This document shows, piece after piece, positions 8,196 to 13,823 of a stretch of 14,320 nucleotides of DNA (its first letter is position 1; each line of letters opens with the position of its first letter). The DNA is from an uncultured Pseudoclavibacter sp. (GTDB taxonomy: Bacteria > Actinomycetota > Actinomycetes > Actinomycetales > Microbacteriaceae). A program made the position numbers and the translations under genes. The stretch covers positions 1 through 14,320 of the forward strand of contig CAMIMS010000047.1 in assembly GCA_946221025.1 (NCBI GenBank). The letters are read 5' to 3'. The notes below the pieces were generated by a model. That model ran no database searches, was not told the origin of the DNA, and was given only the letters and a program-made list of their open reading frames with translations.

Positions 8196-8839
8196 CGCTG
8201 CACCGCGACCTTCCGCTCGATGCGCTCAGCGATCTGGCCGAGCGGGATAGTGATGATCAGGTAGCACAGGGCCGTGCCGATGAGGATGGGGACGACAGCG
8301 TCTCCGTTCTCATTCGAGAGAACCTTCGAGACCGCGACGAGCTCGGCCACGTAGAAGCCGGCGGCCACGGATGTGTTCTTCGTGAGCGCGATGATCACGT
8401 TGATCAGCGGCGGCACCACCATTCGCAGGGCCTGCGGAAAGACAACGTGGCGCACGGTTTGCCCGAACGTCAACCCGACGCTTCGAGCGGCCTCGGCCTG
8501 CCCGAGCGGAACACCGTTAATGCCCGAGCGAAGCGCCTCCGCGATGAATGGCGAGGTGTAGATGCTCAGCGCGAGGATGGCGCTTGGCACATAGGGAATC
8601 TGGATCTGCAGTGTCGGCAGCACGATGGCGATGAAGAAGAAGACCAGCGTGAGTGGAGTATTGCGGATGAGTTCCGTGTAGCCGGTCGCGACCGCACGAA
8701 GGCTCGCCACCGGAGAGATTCGCATGAGCGCGATGATCACACCGATGATCGAGGCGCCGACCGCGCCTCCGGCCAGGAGCGTCAGGGTGACCTGAAACCC
8801 CTGCCAGTACGCATCCAAGTTCTCAAAGACGGCGTGCAT
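8192..8839 (-). CDS. gluC: Polar amino acid (probably glutamate) ABC transporter permease, GluC-like
   Basis: This is the first inner-membrane permease of the importer, forming a heterodimer with the following gene product. The 215 residues match the short HisQ/GltJ type. Hydrophobic helices lie at about 17-39, 62-80, 85-105, 143-160 and 182-202. The EAA loop is EALRSGINGVPLGQAEAARS (101-120), followed by VGLTFGQTVRHVVFPQALRM. The ATG at 8839 has AAGGA eleven bases upstream. A 96-bp spacer with a perfect 12-bp hairpin separates it from gluB, whereas it overlaps the next permease by four bases. The two permeases are therefore translationally coupled and the binding-protein gene is not. The substrate could also be glutamine or another polar amino acid. 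Confidence 0.88.
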   Translation of the reverse strand: MHAVFENLDAYWQGFQVTLTLLAGGAVGASIIGVIIALMRISPVASLRAVATGYTELIRNTPLTLVFFFIAIVLPTLQIQIPYVPSAILALSIYTSPFIAEALRSGINGVPLGQAEAARSVGLTFGQTVRHVVFPQALRMVVPPLINVIIALTKNTSVAAGFYVAELVAVSKVLSNENGDAVVPILIGTALCYLIITIPLGQIAERIERKVAVQR

Positions 8840-8867
8840 CGCGTCTGAGATCCTTCCCGTGGGGTGT

Positions 8868-8905
8868 GGCTGCGCCGGAGCCGTGGTTTCCGGTCCGGCG
8901 CAGCC
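8868..8905 (-). promoter_or_regulatory. Strong intercistronic hairpin between gluB and gluC
   Basis: GGCTGCGCCGGA (8868-8879) and TCCGGCGCAGCC (8894-8905) are exact reverse complements, giving a 12-bp stem. Three further inner pairs (8881-8883 with 8891-8893) are possible after a one-base bulge. It lies 30 bp past the gluB stop and 28 bp before the gluC ATG. There is no U-tract. Such structures after a binding-protein gene commonly protect the upstream mRNA from 3' decay or partly terminate, so that binding protein exceeds permease. That role is inferred here. Confidence 0.7.
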
Positions 8906-8935
8906 GCATCAATTCAGTGAGACAGCTCGGTCGAT

Positions 8936-9829
8936 CTAGTAGCGGTCGACCTTCGGGGCCTCCGGCGTCGGCAGGATCTTGCCGGCCGTGTTGGTCCAGG
9001 CCTGCTCCCAGCGACCGTCTTCGATGGCCTTCTCGAGCGTGGCGTTCACGAACTCGCGGAACTCCTTGTCGTCCTTCTTCAGGCCGATGCCGTAGGGCTC
9101 TTCGGTGAAGGTGCCGTCGACGACCTTGAACTCATCGCCGTTCTGGTCGACCAGGCCCGCGAGGATCACGTTGTCGGTGGTGAGGGCGTCGGCCTGGCCG
9201 GTACGGATCGGCTCGAGGCAGTCGGAGTACTTGTCGACCGTCATCACGTTCTGCGTGTGCTCACGAACGTTCTTCTCCGACGTGGAACCGGTCACGGTGC
9301 AGATCTTGGCGTCGCCGAGCTTGGTCGGGTCCGAGGTGATGTTCTTCGGGTTCGACGCGGGAACGAGGAACGACTGGCCGGCGACGTAGTACGGACCGGC
9401 GAAGTCGATGACCTGCTTGCGCTTGTCGTTGATCGTGTAGGTGGCGATCACGAGGTCAACGTTGCCGTTCTGGATGAACGGCTCGCGGTTCTGCGAAACC
9501 GTCTCGACCCACTCGATCTTGTCGGCCGGAATGCCGAGCTCGGCCGCGATGATCTTGCCCATCTCGACGTCGAAGCCTTCGGGCTGGCCCGAGAGACCCT
9601 TGAGGCCGAACAGCGGCTGGTCGAACTTCGTGCCGATCTTGATCTTCTGCGCATCCTTCAGGCGCGCCATGGTGGTACCGGCTTCGAACGTGGCCTCGTT
9701 GTTGACCGCGGGCTCGTTACCGCCCTGGGCACCACCGGCACCGCCGGCGCCCGAGTCAGTGCAGGCGGTCATCGACAGGGCGGCCGACAGCGCGAGCGCA
9801 CCGGCGGCAAGGACCTTCTTGAGGGACAT
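8936..9829 (-). CDS. gluB: Glutamate-type ABC transporter substrate-binding lipoprotein, GluB-like
   Basis: This is the extracytoplasmic solute-binding protein of the importer, anchored to the membrane by lipid. It has 297 residues. The signal peptide MSLKKVLAAGALALSAALSM ends in a lipobox-like MTAC with lipidated Cys23. A Gly/Ala-rich linker (about 26-50) precedes a family 3 (SBP_bac_3) fold from about residue 60. Family segments include PEGFDVEMGKIIAAELGI (83-100), DLVIATYTINDKRKQVIDFA (125-144) and EEPYGIGL (243-250). Cys177 and Cys204 could form a disulfide. I chose the ATG at 9829, with AGGAG just upstream, over an in-frame start at 9943. The extra 38 residues of that longer form would be arginine/proline-rich and would bury the signal peptide. 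Confidence 0.93.
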   Translation of the reverse strand: MSLKKVLAAGALALSAALSMTACTDSGAGGAGGAQGGNEPAVNNEATFEAGTTMARLKDAQKIKIGTKFDQPLFGLKGLSGQPEGFDVEMGKIIAAELGIPADKIEWVETVSQNREPFIQNGNVDLVIATYTINDKRKQVIDFAGPYYVAGQSFLVPASNPKNITSDPTKLGDAKICTVTGSTSEKNVREHTQNVMTVDKYSDCLEPIRTGQADALTTDNVILAGLVDQNGDEFKVVDGTFTEEPYGIGLKKDDKEFREFVNATLEKAIEDGRWEQAWTNTAGKILPTPEAPKVDRY

Positions 9830-9848
9830 GGTTCTCCTATTCGGATGT

Positions 9849-9958
9849 GACGCGACAGTGCGTCGATCTCGTGGCGGTGGAGCGCCGGTGTGGTGCTCCC
9901 CCGTTGGTCGCGCCCGTGGGTGTGGCCCGGACGCGTGTCTCAAGAGGCGAGGAGCCTC
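9849..9958 (-). promoter_or_regulatory. gluA-gluB spacer with three small hairpins
   Basis: The 133-bp spacer holds three short inverted repeats. GAGGC/GCCTC (9944-9948 with 9954-9958, 5-base loop) lies right after the gluA stop. GGAGCGCC/GGTGCTCC (9879-9886 with 9892-9899, one mismatch, 5-base loop) is in the middle. GACGC/GCGTC (9849-9853 with 9860-9864) lies 20 bases before the gluB start. None has a U-tract. They may set the relative levels of ATPase and binding protein. Each alone could occur by chance in GC-rich DNA. Confidence 0.35.
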
Positions 9959-9962
9959 GGGA

Positions 9963-10808
9963 TTAGTGGTTGAGGATCTTGGACAGGAAGTCGCGAGCGC
10001 GCTCGGACTGGGGGTTCGTGAAGAACTGCTCGGGCTCGGCTTCTTCGACGATGGTGCCGTCGGTCATGAAGATGACGCGGTTCGCGGCTCTGCGAGCGAA
10101 GCCCATCTCGTGGGTGACGACGATCATGGTCATGCCCTCGTGAGCGAGCTCGATCATGACGTCGAGCACTTCGTTGATCATCTCGGGGTCGAGGGCCGAC
10201 GTCGGCTCATCGAGAAGGATGAGCTTCGGATCCATCGCGAGCGACCGCGCGATCGCGACTCGCTGCTGCTGACCACCGGACAGCTGCGAGGGGAGCTTCT
10301 GCGCGTGGTCCTGCATGCCCACTCGGGTCAGCAGCTCCATCGCGCGCTTTTCTGCATCCGCCTTCGCGACCTTGCGAACCTTGATCGGCGCGAGCGTGAC
10401 GTTCTCGAGCACGGTCTTGTGCGCGAAGAGGTTGAACGACTGGAACACCATGCCCACGTCGCTTCGCAGGCGGGCCAGTTCGGCGCCCTCTTCCGGCAGC
10501 GGTTGGCCGTCAATGATGATCTCGCCCGAGTCGATCGTCTCGAGGCGGTTGATCGTGCGGCAGAAGGTCGACTTACCGGAACCCGACGGGCCGATCACCA
10601 CGACCACCTCGCCCGGGGCGACGGTGGTGCTGATGTCCTTCAGGACGTGGTTCTCCCCGTACCACTTGTTGACGCCGCGTACTTCGACAAGCGGCTTCGC
10701 GCCTTCGGCGTTCGGAGTTGACAAGGTTTCGGCCGACGTAGTCGTGGCTTCGGTGACACGGTGACTCGAGACTTCGGACGAGCCGGCACCGTTGCGGGAT
10801 GCATCCAT
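9963..10808 (-). CDS. gluA: Polar amino acid (glutamate-type) ABC transporter ATP-binding protein, GluA-like
   Basis: This is the cytoplasmic ATPase that drives the importer. In its 281 residues the Walker A motif is GPSGSGKST (73-81), the Q-loop is VFQSFNLF (121-128), the signature is LSGGQQQRVAIARSLA (176-191), Walker B is LILLDEPTSALDPE (196-209) and the H-loop is VTHEMGFA (231-238). The family core begins at about residue 41 (VEVRGVNKWYGENHV). The first 40 residues are a Ser/Thr/Ala-rich extension beyond the usual start. The ATG at 10808 has no clear ribosome binding site, but a TAGGGT lies seven bases upstream, so the message may be leaderless. The order ATPase, lipoprotein, permease, permease matches gluABCD. 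Confidence 0.92.
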   Translation of the reverse strand: MDASRNGAGSSEVSSHRVTEATTTSAETLSTPNAEGAKPLVEVRGVNKWYGENHVLKDISTTVAPGEVVVVIGPSGSGKSTFCRTINRLETIDSGEIIIDGQPLPEEGAELARLRSDVGMVFQSFNLFAHKTVLENVTLAPIKVRKVAKADAEKRAMELLTRVGMQDHAQKLPSQLSGGQQQRVAIARSLAMDPKLILLDEPTSALDPEMINEVLDVMIELAHEGMTMIVVTHEMGFARRAANRVIFMTDGTIVEEAEPEQFFTNPQSERARDFLSKILNH

Positions 10809-10815
10809 GCGCGAA

Positions 10816-10846
10816 ACCCTACGGCATCTTGACAGTCGGGTTTCAA
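10816..10846 (-). promoter_or_regulatory. Candidate promoter for the gluABCD operon
   Basis: On the minus strand TTGAAA (10846-10841) and TAGGGT (10821-10816) are separated by 19 bases, resembling -35 and -10 boxes of a housekeeping promoter. The spacing is slightly long. Seven bases separate the -10-like box from the ATG at 10808, which places transcription start at or next to the start codon, as in actinobacterial leaderless genes. No Shine-Dalgarno competes with this reading. Confidence 0.4.
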
Positions 10847-10901
10847 CTCGGCGCGTGTCTCGTTCATTGACGTGCTCACTCGACCCGAAACCCCGGCGTT
10901 G

Positions 10902-11708
10902 TCACCGTGCGCTCTTGCGCCTGGCCAAGGCCGTTTGGTAGAGGCAAACCGATGCGGCGCTCGCGAGGTTCAACGATTCGGCTGCCCCGTAGATCGGCAC
11001 GCGCACAACGTCTTCGCACGCCGCGAGCGCTTCGTCGGTCAAGCCCCGGGCCTCGTTGCCGAACACCCAGGCCGTGGGCTCGGCGAGTTCATCCGCATCG
11101 AGCTCGGTGAGATCGCGGCCCTTCACGTCTGCCGCGCGCACGGTGAGGCCGGCCTGGCGAACCGCGTCGAGCGCGGTGTCGAACGCAATGTCCACGGCGA
11201 TCGGGACGTGGAAGAGGGATCCGGTCGTCGACCGAACAAGCTTCGGGTTGTACAGGTCGACGCTTCGTCCGGAGAGAATCACTGCATCGGCCCCCGCGGC
11301 ATCGGCGGCGCGGATGATGGTGCCGGCGTTGCCGGGGTCGCGCACCTCTTCGAGAATGGCGACCAGCTGTGCCGGCTCGCGAAGAAGGCTGCGAATCGAA
11401 ACCGGAAATTGGCGGCACACCGCCACGACGCCCTGTGGGGTACGGGTGTCGGCGAGCGCCTCGATGACCTCTTCGCTCACGAACACCGGCTCAAGACCGG
11501 CTTTGCGGATGAGCTCTCCCGTGCCGGGGTGTTGCTCGAGGGCAGTGGGGGTAATGAATACCTCTTCTACAAGCTCCGGGCGGTAATTCAGCGCCTCGTA
11601 TACAGCCTGTGGGCCCTCGAGCAGAAAGAGGCCGCTCTCCATCCGCTCCGACTTATTCGCGAGGCGGCGAACCTGCCTCACGCGGGCGTTTCTCGGGCTT
11701 TCAATCAT
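10902..11708 (-). CDS. SpoU/TrmH-family RNA 2'-O-ribose methyltransferase
   Basis: This is an S-adenosylmethionine-dependent SPOUT enzyme that methylates a ribose in rRNA or tRNA. It has 268 residues. An N-terminal substrate-binding domain (about 1-100; FLLEGPQAVYEAL) is followed by the knotted domain. Motif 1 is DPGNAGTIIRAADAAG (about 124-139) with the catalytic-type Arg. Motif 2 is VFGNEARGL (about 215-223). Motif 3 is VPIYGAAESLNLASAASV (about 237-254), which forms the knot and SAM pocket. I chose the second ATG (11708) because GAGG lies six bases upstream; the first ATG (11714) abuts that GAGG. The position after rplT matches the tsnR annotation in mycobacteria. The target nucleotide cannot be read from the sequence. 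Confidence 0.9.
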   Translation of the reverse strand: MIESPRNARVRQVRRLANKSERMESGLFLLEGPQAVYEALNYRPELVEEVFITPTALEQHPGTGELIRKAGLEPVFVSEEVIEALADTRTPQGVVAVCRQFPVSIRSLLREPAQLVAILEEVRDPGNAGTIIRAADAAGADAVILSGRSVDLYNPKLVRSTTGSLFHVPIAVDIAFDTALDAVRQAGLTVRAADVKGRDLTELDADELAEPTAWVFGNEARGLTDEALAACEDVVRVPIYGAAESLNLASAASVCLYQTALARRKSAR

Positions 11709-11768
11709 GCTCATCCTCGAATTCGACTCGATTGGGGTATTCGGCTCACGCCACGTGCTCCGAAATAG

Positions 11769-11804
11769 CGCACGCGGCCGGAACCAGCGTTCCGACCGCG
11801 TGCG
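11769..11804 (-). terminator. Intrinsic terminator after rplT
   Basis: CGCACGCGG (11769-11777) pairs with CCGCGTGCG (11796-11804). After one mismatch CGGAA (11779-11783) pairs with TTCCG (11790-11794), leaving a 6-base loop. In the minus direction the stem is followed by CTATTT, a short U-containing tail. It lies 14 bases past the rplT stop and closes the infC-rpmI-rplT unit. The methyltransferase gene begins about 60 bp beyond it. Confidence 0.8.
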
Positions 11805-11818
11805 TGAATGCGTTTGAC

Positions 11819-12202
11819 CTAGGCGGCCTGCTTGGCGGAGGTGTCCTCCGGCAGAGCCTGCTTGGCGGTCTCAACGAGCGCCGCGAACGCGGCCGGCTCG
11901 TTCACGGCAAGCTCGGCGAGCATGCGGCGGTCGACCTCGATACCGGCAAGGCCAAGGCCCTGGATGAACCGGTTGTAGGTGAGGCCGTTGGCGCGAGCAC
12001 CGGCGTTGATGCGCTGAATCCACAGGCGACGGAAGTCGCCCTTCTTCGCGCGGCGGTCGTTGTAGCTGTATGTGAAGGAGTGAGTGACCTGCTCCTTCGC
12101 CTTGCGGTACAGGCGCGAGCGCTGACCGCGGTAACCGGATGCGCGCTCGAGGGTGACGCGACGCTTCTTCTGGGCGTTGACTGCCCGCTTGACACGTGCC
12201 AT
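11819..12202 (-). CDS. rplT: 50S ribosomal protein L20
   Basis: L20 binds 23S rRNA early in 50S assembly, and in several bacteria it also represses its own operon by binding mRNA. The 127 residues show the basic N-terminal arm MARVKRAVNAQKKRRVTLE, then GYRGQRSRLYRKAKEQV (23-39), DFRRLWIQRINAGARANG (56-73) and the C-terminal rRNA- and mRNA-binding domain with YNRFIQGL (76-83) and DRRMLAELA (91-99). A tail of about ten residues (EDTSAKQAA) extends past the conserved core. The ATG at 12202 has AGGAG eight bases upstream. It starts 30 bp after rpmI and is followed by a strong terminator. Confidence 0.98.
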   Translation of the reverse strand: MARVKRAVNAQKKRRVTLERASGYRGQRSRLYRKAKEQVTHSFTYSYNDRRAKKGDFRRLWIQRINAGARANGLTYNRFIQGLGLAGIEVDRRMLAELAVNEPAAFAALVETAKQALPEDTSAKQAA

Positions 12203-12232
12203 TCGTGATTCTCCTGACTTGAGGCTGGGCGC

Positions 12233-12427
12233 TTAGTGGCCCAGAAGCTTCTTGACGACCTTGGCGTCGGCCGGGGCCAGCGTCTGGTCTTGGTTGAGGC
12301 GGGCCTTGCGGTGCGCGGGCTTGACCTCGAGGTTGTGACGCATTCCGGCCTGCTGCTTCATGACCTTGCCGGTGCCGGTGATCTTGAAACGCTTCTTGGA
12401 GCCCGAGTGGGTCTTCTGCTTCGGCAT
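12233..12427 (-). CDS. rpmI: 50S ribosomal protein L35
   Basis: This is a small basic protein of the large ribosomal subunit. The 64 residues are the normal length. MPKQKTHSGSKKRFKITGTG (1-20) is the family signature, followed by KVMKQQAGMRHNL and the C-terminal ADAKVVKKLLGH. The start is an ATG at 12427 with AAGGAG five bases upstream. That Shine-Dalgarno overlaps the infC stop codon (CCTAAGGAG), so a ribosome ending on infC stops directly on it and coupling is likely. In operons of this kind rpmI and rplT are often controlled together by L20. Confidence 0.98.
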   Translation of the reverse strand: MPKQKTHSGSKKRFKITGTGKVMKQQAGMRHNLEVKPAHRKARLNQDQTLAPADAKVVKKLLGH

Positions 12428-12436
12428 TTCGTCTCC

Positions 12437-13072
<636 letters not shown>

Positions 13073-13075
<3 letters not shown>

Positions 13076-13087
13076 TGCAGGCTCCTT
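13073..13087 (-). promoter_or_regulatory. infC: infC ribosome binding site and AUC start
   Basis: On the minus strand AAGGAG (13087-13082), a six-base spacer and ATC (13075-13073) form a near-ideal initiation site with a non-canonical codon. IF3 itself rejects such codons, so a strong Shine-Dalgarno with a poor start codon fits negative feedback of IF3 on its own translation, as established for infC in E. coli (AUU). The choice of ATC rests on spacing and on the protein N-terminus. Confidence 0.85.
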
Positions 13088-13123
13088 GCGTGACGGTGCG
13101 GAAACTTCGAACAGACGTCGCTC

Positions 13124-13308
13124 CCGCCATCGCATGACGGCGCCAACCACCCAACCAACCGATCATGCAGATGCGCGCATCGCGACCGGTTGCGCTCACT
13201 CGCCGGGGGCGATGTGAGGGAGCGGTGAACCCGGTAACCTGGCGCATTAGCCGGCGCGGGTGGGACGAAGTCCTCTTTGCTCAAATGGTTCGTGCAGGCA
13301 CAAACCAT
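13124..13308 (-). promoter_or_regulatory. Structured 5' leader of the infC operon (candidate cis-regulatory RNA)
   Basis: Read on the minus strand from about 13308, these elements occur in order. A 24-base dyad at 13285-13308. GGAC/GTCC around TTC at 13263-13273. A 10-bp stem with a one-base bulge and a GGG/CCC loop at 13195-13218. An imperfect 14-base palindrome at 13181-13194 and the palindrome GATGCGCGCATC at 13170-13181. The G-rich run GGTTGGTTGGGTGGTTGG at 13160-13143. CCGTCAT/ATGGCGG with one G-U pair at 13124-13140. No known leader family was recognised. Autoregulation by IF3 or L20 is an inference. Confidence 0.45.
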
Positions 13309-13313
13309 CGTCC

Positions 13314-13342
13314 ATCTTAACACCGCGCGAATCGTGAGGGAA
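13314..13342 (-). promoter_or_regulatory. Candidate infC operon promoter
   Basis: TAAGAT (13319-13314, minus strand) is a good -10 box. At a 17-base spacing the -35 position reads TTCCCT (13342-13337), which is weak. The predicted transcription start, near 13307-13308, coincides with the first base of the 24-base dyad. That coincidence is the main reason for preferring this promoter. It would give a leader of about 230 nt. Confidence 0.4.
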
Positions 13343-13345
13343 GCC

Positions 13346-13711
13346 TTGCTCGACGAACATCGACCATCCGACCAGAGTCCGACCGACACGAGCGAACTGG
13401 TCCGCGATATCGGTGAGGTGCCCGCGGTCGAACTCATCACCACGACGGCCGTGCACCTGATGAGCGCCGCGGCCGTGCACCTCGGGCTCGGCGATGAAGA
13501 GAACCCGAGCACGGACCTCGACGAAGCGCGCGCCCTCATTAGTGCGCTCGCGGGCCTCATCACCGCGAGCCTGCCGTATCTCGGCGATCACCACGCCCGA
13601 CCCCTTCGCGACGGGCTCCAGTCGCTCCAGAAGGCGTTCCGCGAGGCATCCACCTACCCCGATCCGATCGGCCAGGGGCCCGGCGAAGACCTGACCGGCC
13701 CGGTCTTCTAG
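13346..13711 (+). CDS. DUF1844 domain protein
   Basis: This is a conserved actinobacterial protein of unknown function. The 121 residues fit the family. The domain starts near RDIGEVPAVELITTTAVHLM and continues through SAAAVHLGLGD, TDLDEARALISALAGLITAS and PLRDGLQSLQKAFREAS, ending in GPGEDLTGPVF. It looks helical and soluble, with no signal peptide. I chose the TTG at 13346 because GAGG lies six bases upstream. An ATG at 13277 and a GTG at 13334 are in frame, but they lack a ribosome binding site and would add residues not typical of the family. The longer forms would also overlap the predicted infC promoter and 5' dyad. It is divergent from infC. A role near translation is suggested only by this neighbour. 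Confidence 0.85.
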   Translation: MLDEHRPSDQSPTDTSELVRDIGEVPAVELITTTAVHLMSAAAVHLGLGDEENPSTDLDEARALISALAGLITASLPYLGDHHARPLRDGLQSLQKAFREASTYPDPIGQGPGEDLTGPVF

Positions 13712-13730
13712 CCCCATCCGGCATCGCATT

Positions 13731-13756
13731 CGCCCTCATCCCCAGCAGGTGAGGCG
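13731..13756 (+). terminator. Possible terminator hairpin after the DUF1844 gene
   Basis: CGCCCTCATCC (13731-13741) can pair with GGTGAGGCG (13748-13756) in a 9-bp stem with two single-base bulges and a 6-base loop. It lies 20 bases past the DUF1844 stop. There is no T-run after it (CTGATT). It may end DUF1844 transcription before mscR, but support is modest. Confidence 0.3.
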
Positions 13757-13794
13757 CTGATTGCGGCTCGCAGGGCGCTGTCTGGGCGGGCGGT

Positions 13795-13823
13795 TAGCCT
13801 CCGAAGCGGTCAAAGGAGGACGC
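13795..13823 (+). promoter_or_regulatory. mscR upstream region: possible -10 box and strong ribosome binding site
   Basis: AAAGGAGGA (13812-13820) is a near-perfect Shine-Dalgarno just before the ATG at 13824 and fixes that start. TAGCCT (13795-13800) has the TANNNT form of an actinobacterial -10 box and would give a short leader. I found no convincing -35, so the promoter part is weak while the ribosome binding site is clear. Confidence 0.5.

Noticed and set aside
9830..9943. An upstream in-frame start that would extend the gluB protein by 38 residues.
   Set aside because: The extension is Arg/Pro-rich and lies before a clear lipoprotein signal peptide, while the ATG at 9829 has its own AGGAG.
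10829..10834. A perfect TTGACA on the plus strand, as in a strong -35 box.
   Set aside because: No -10-like sequence lies 16-18 bases downstream, and no plus-strand gene follows for over 2 kb.
11717..11726. The palindrome TCGAATTCGA upstream of the methyltransferase gene as an operator.
   Set aside because: At ten bases it is not distinctive, and there is no second copy or nearby regulator gene.
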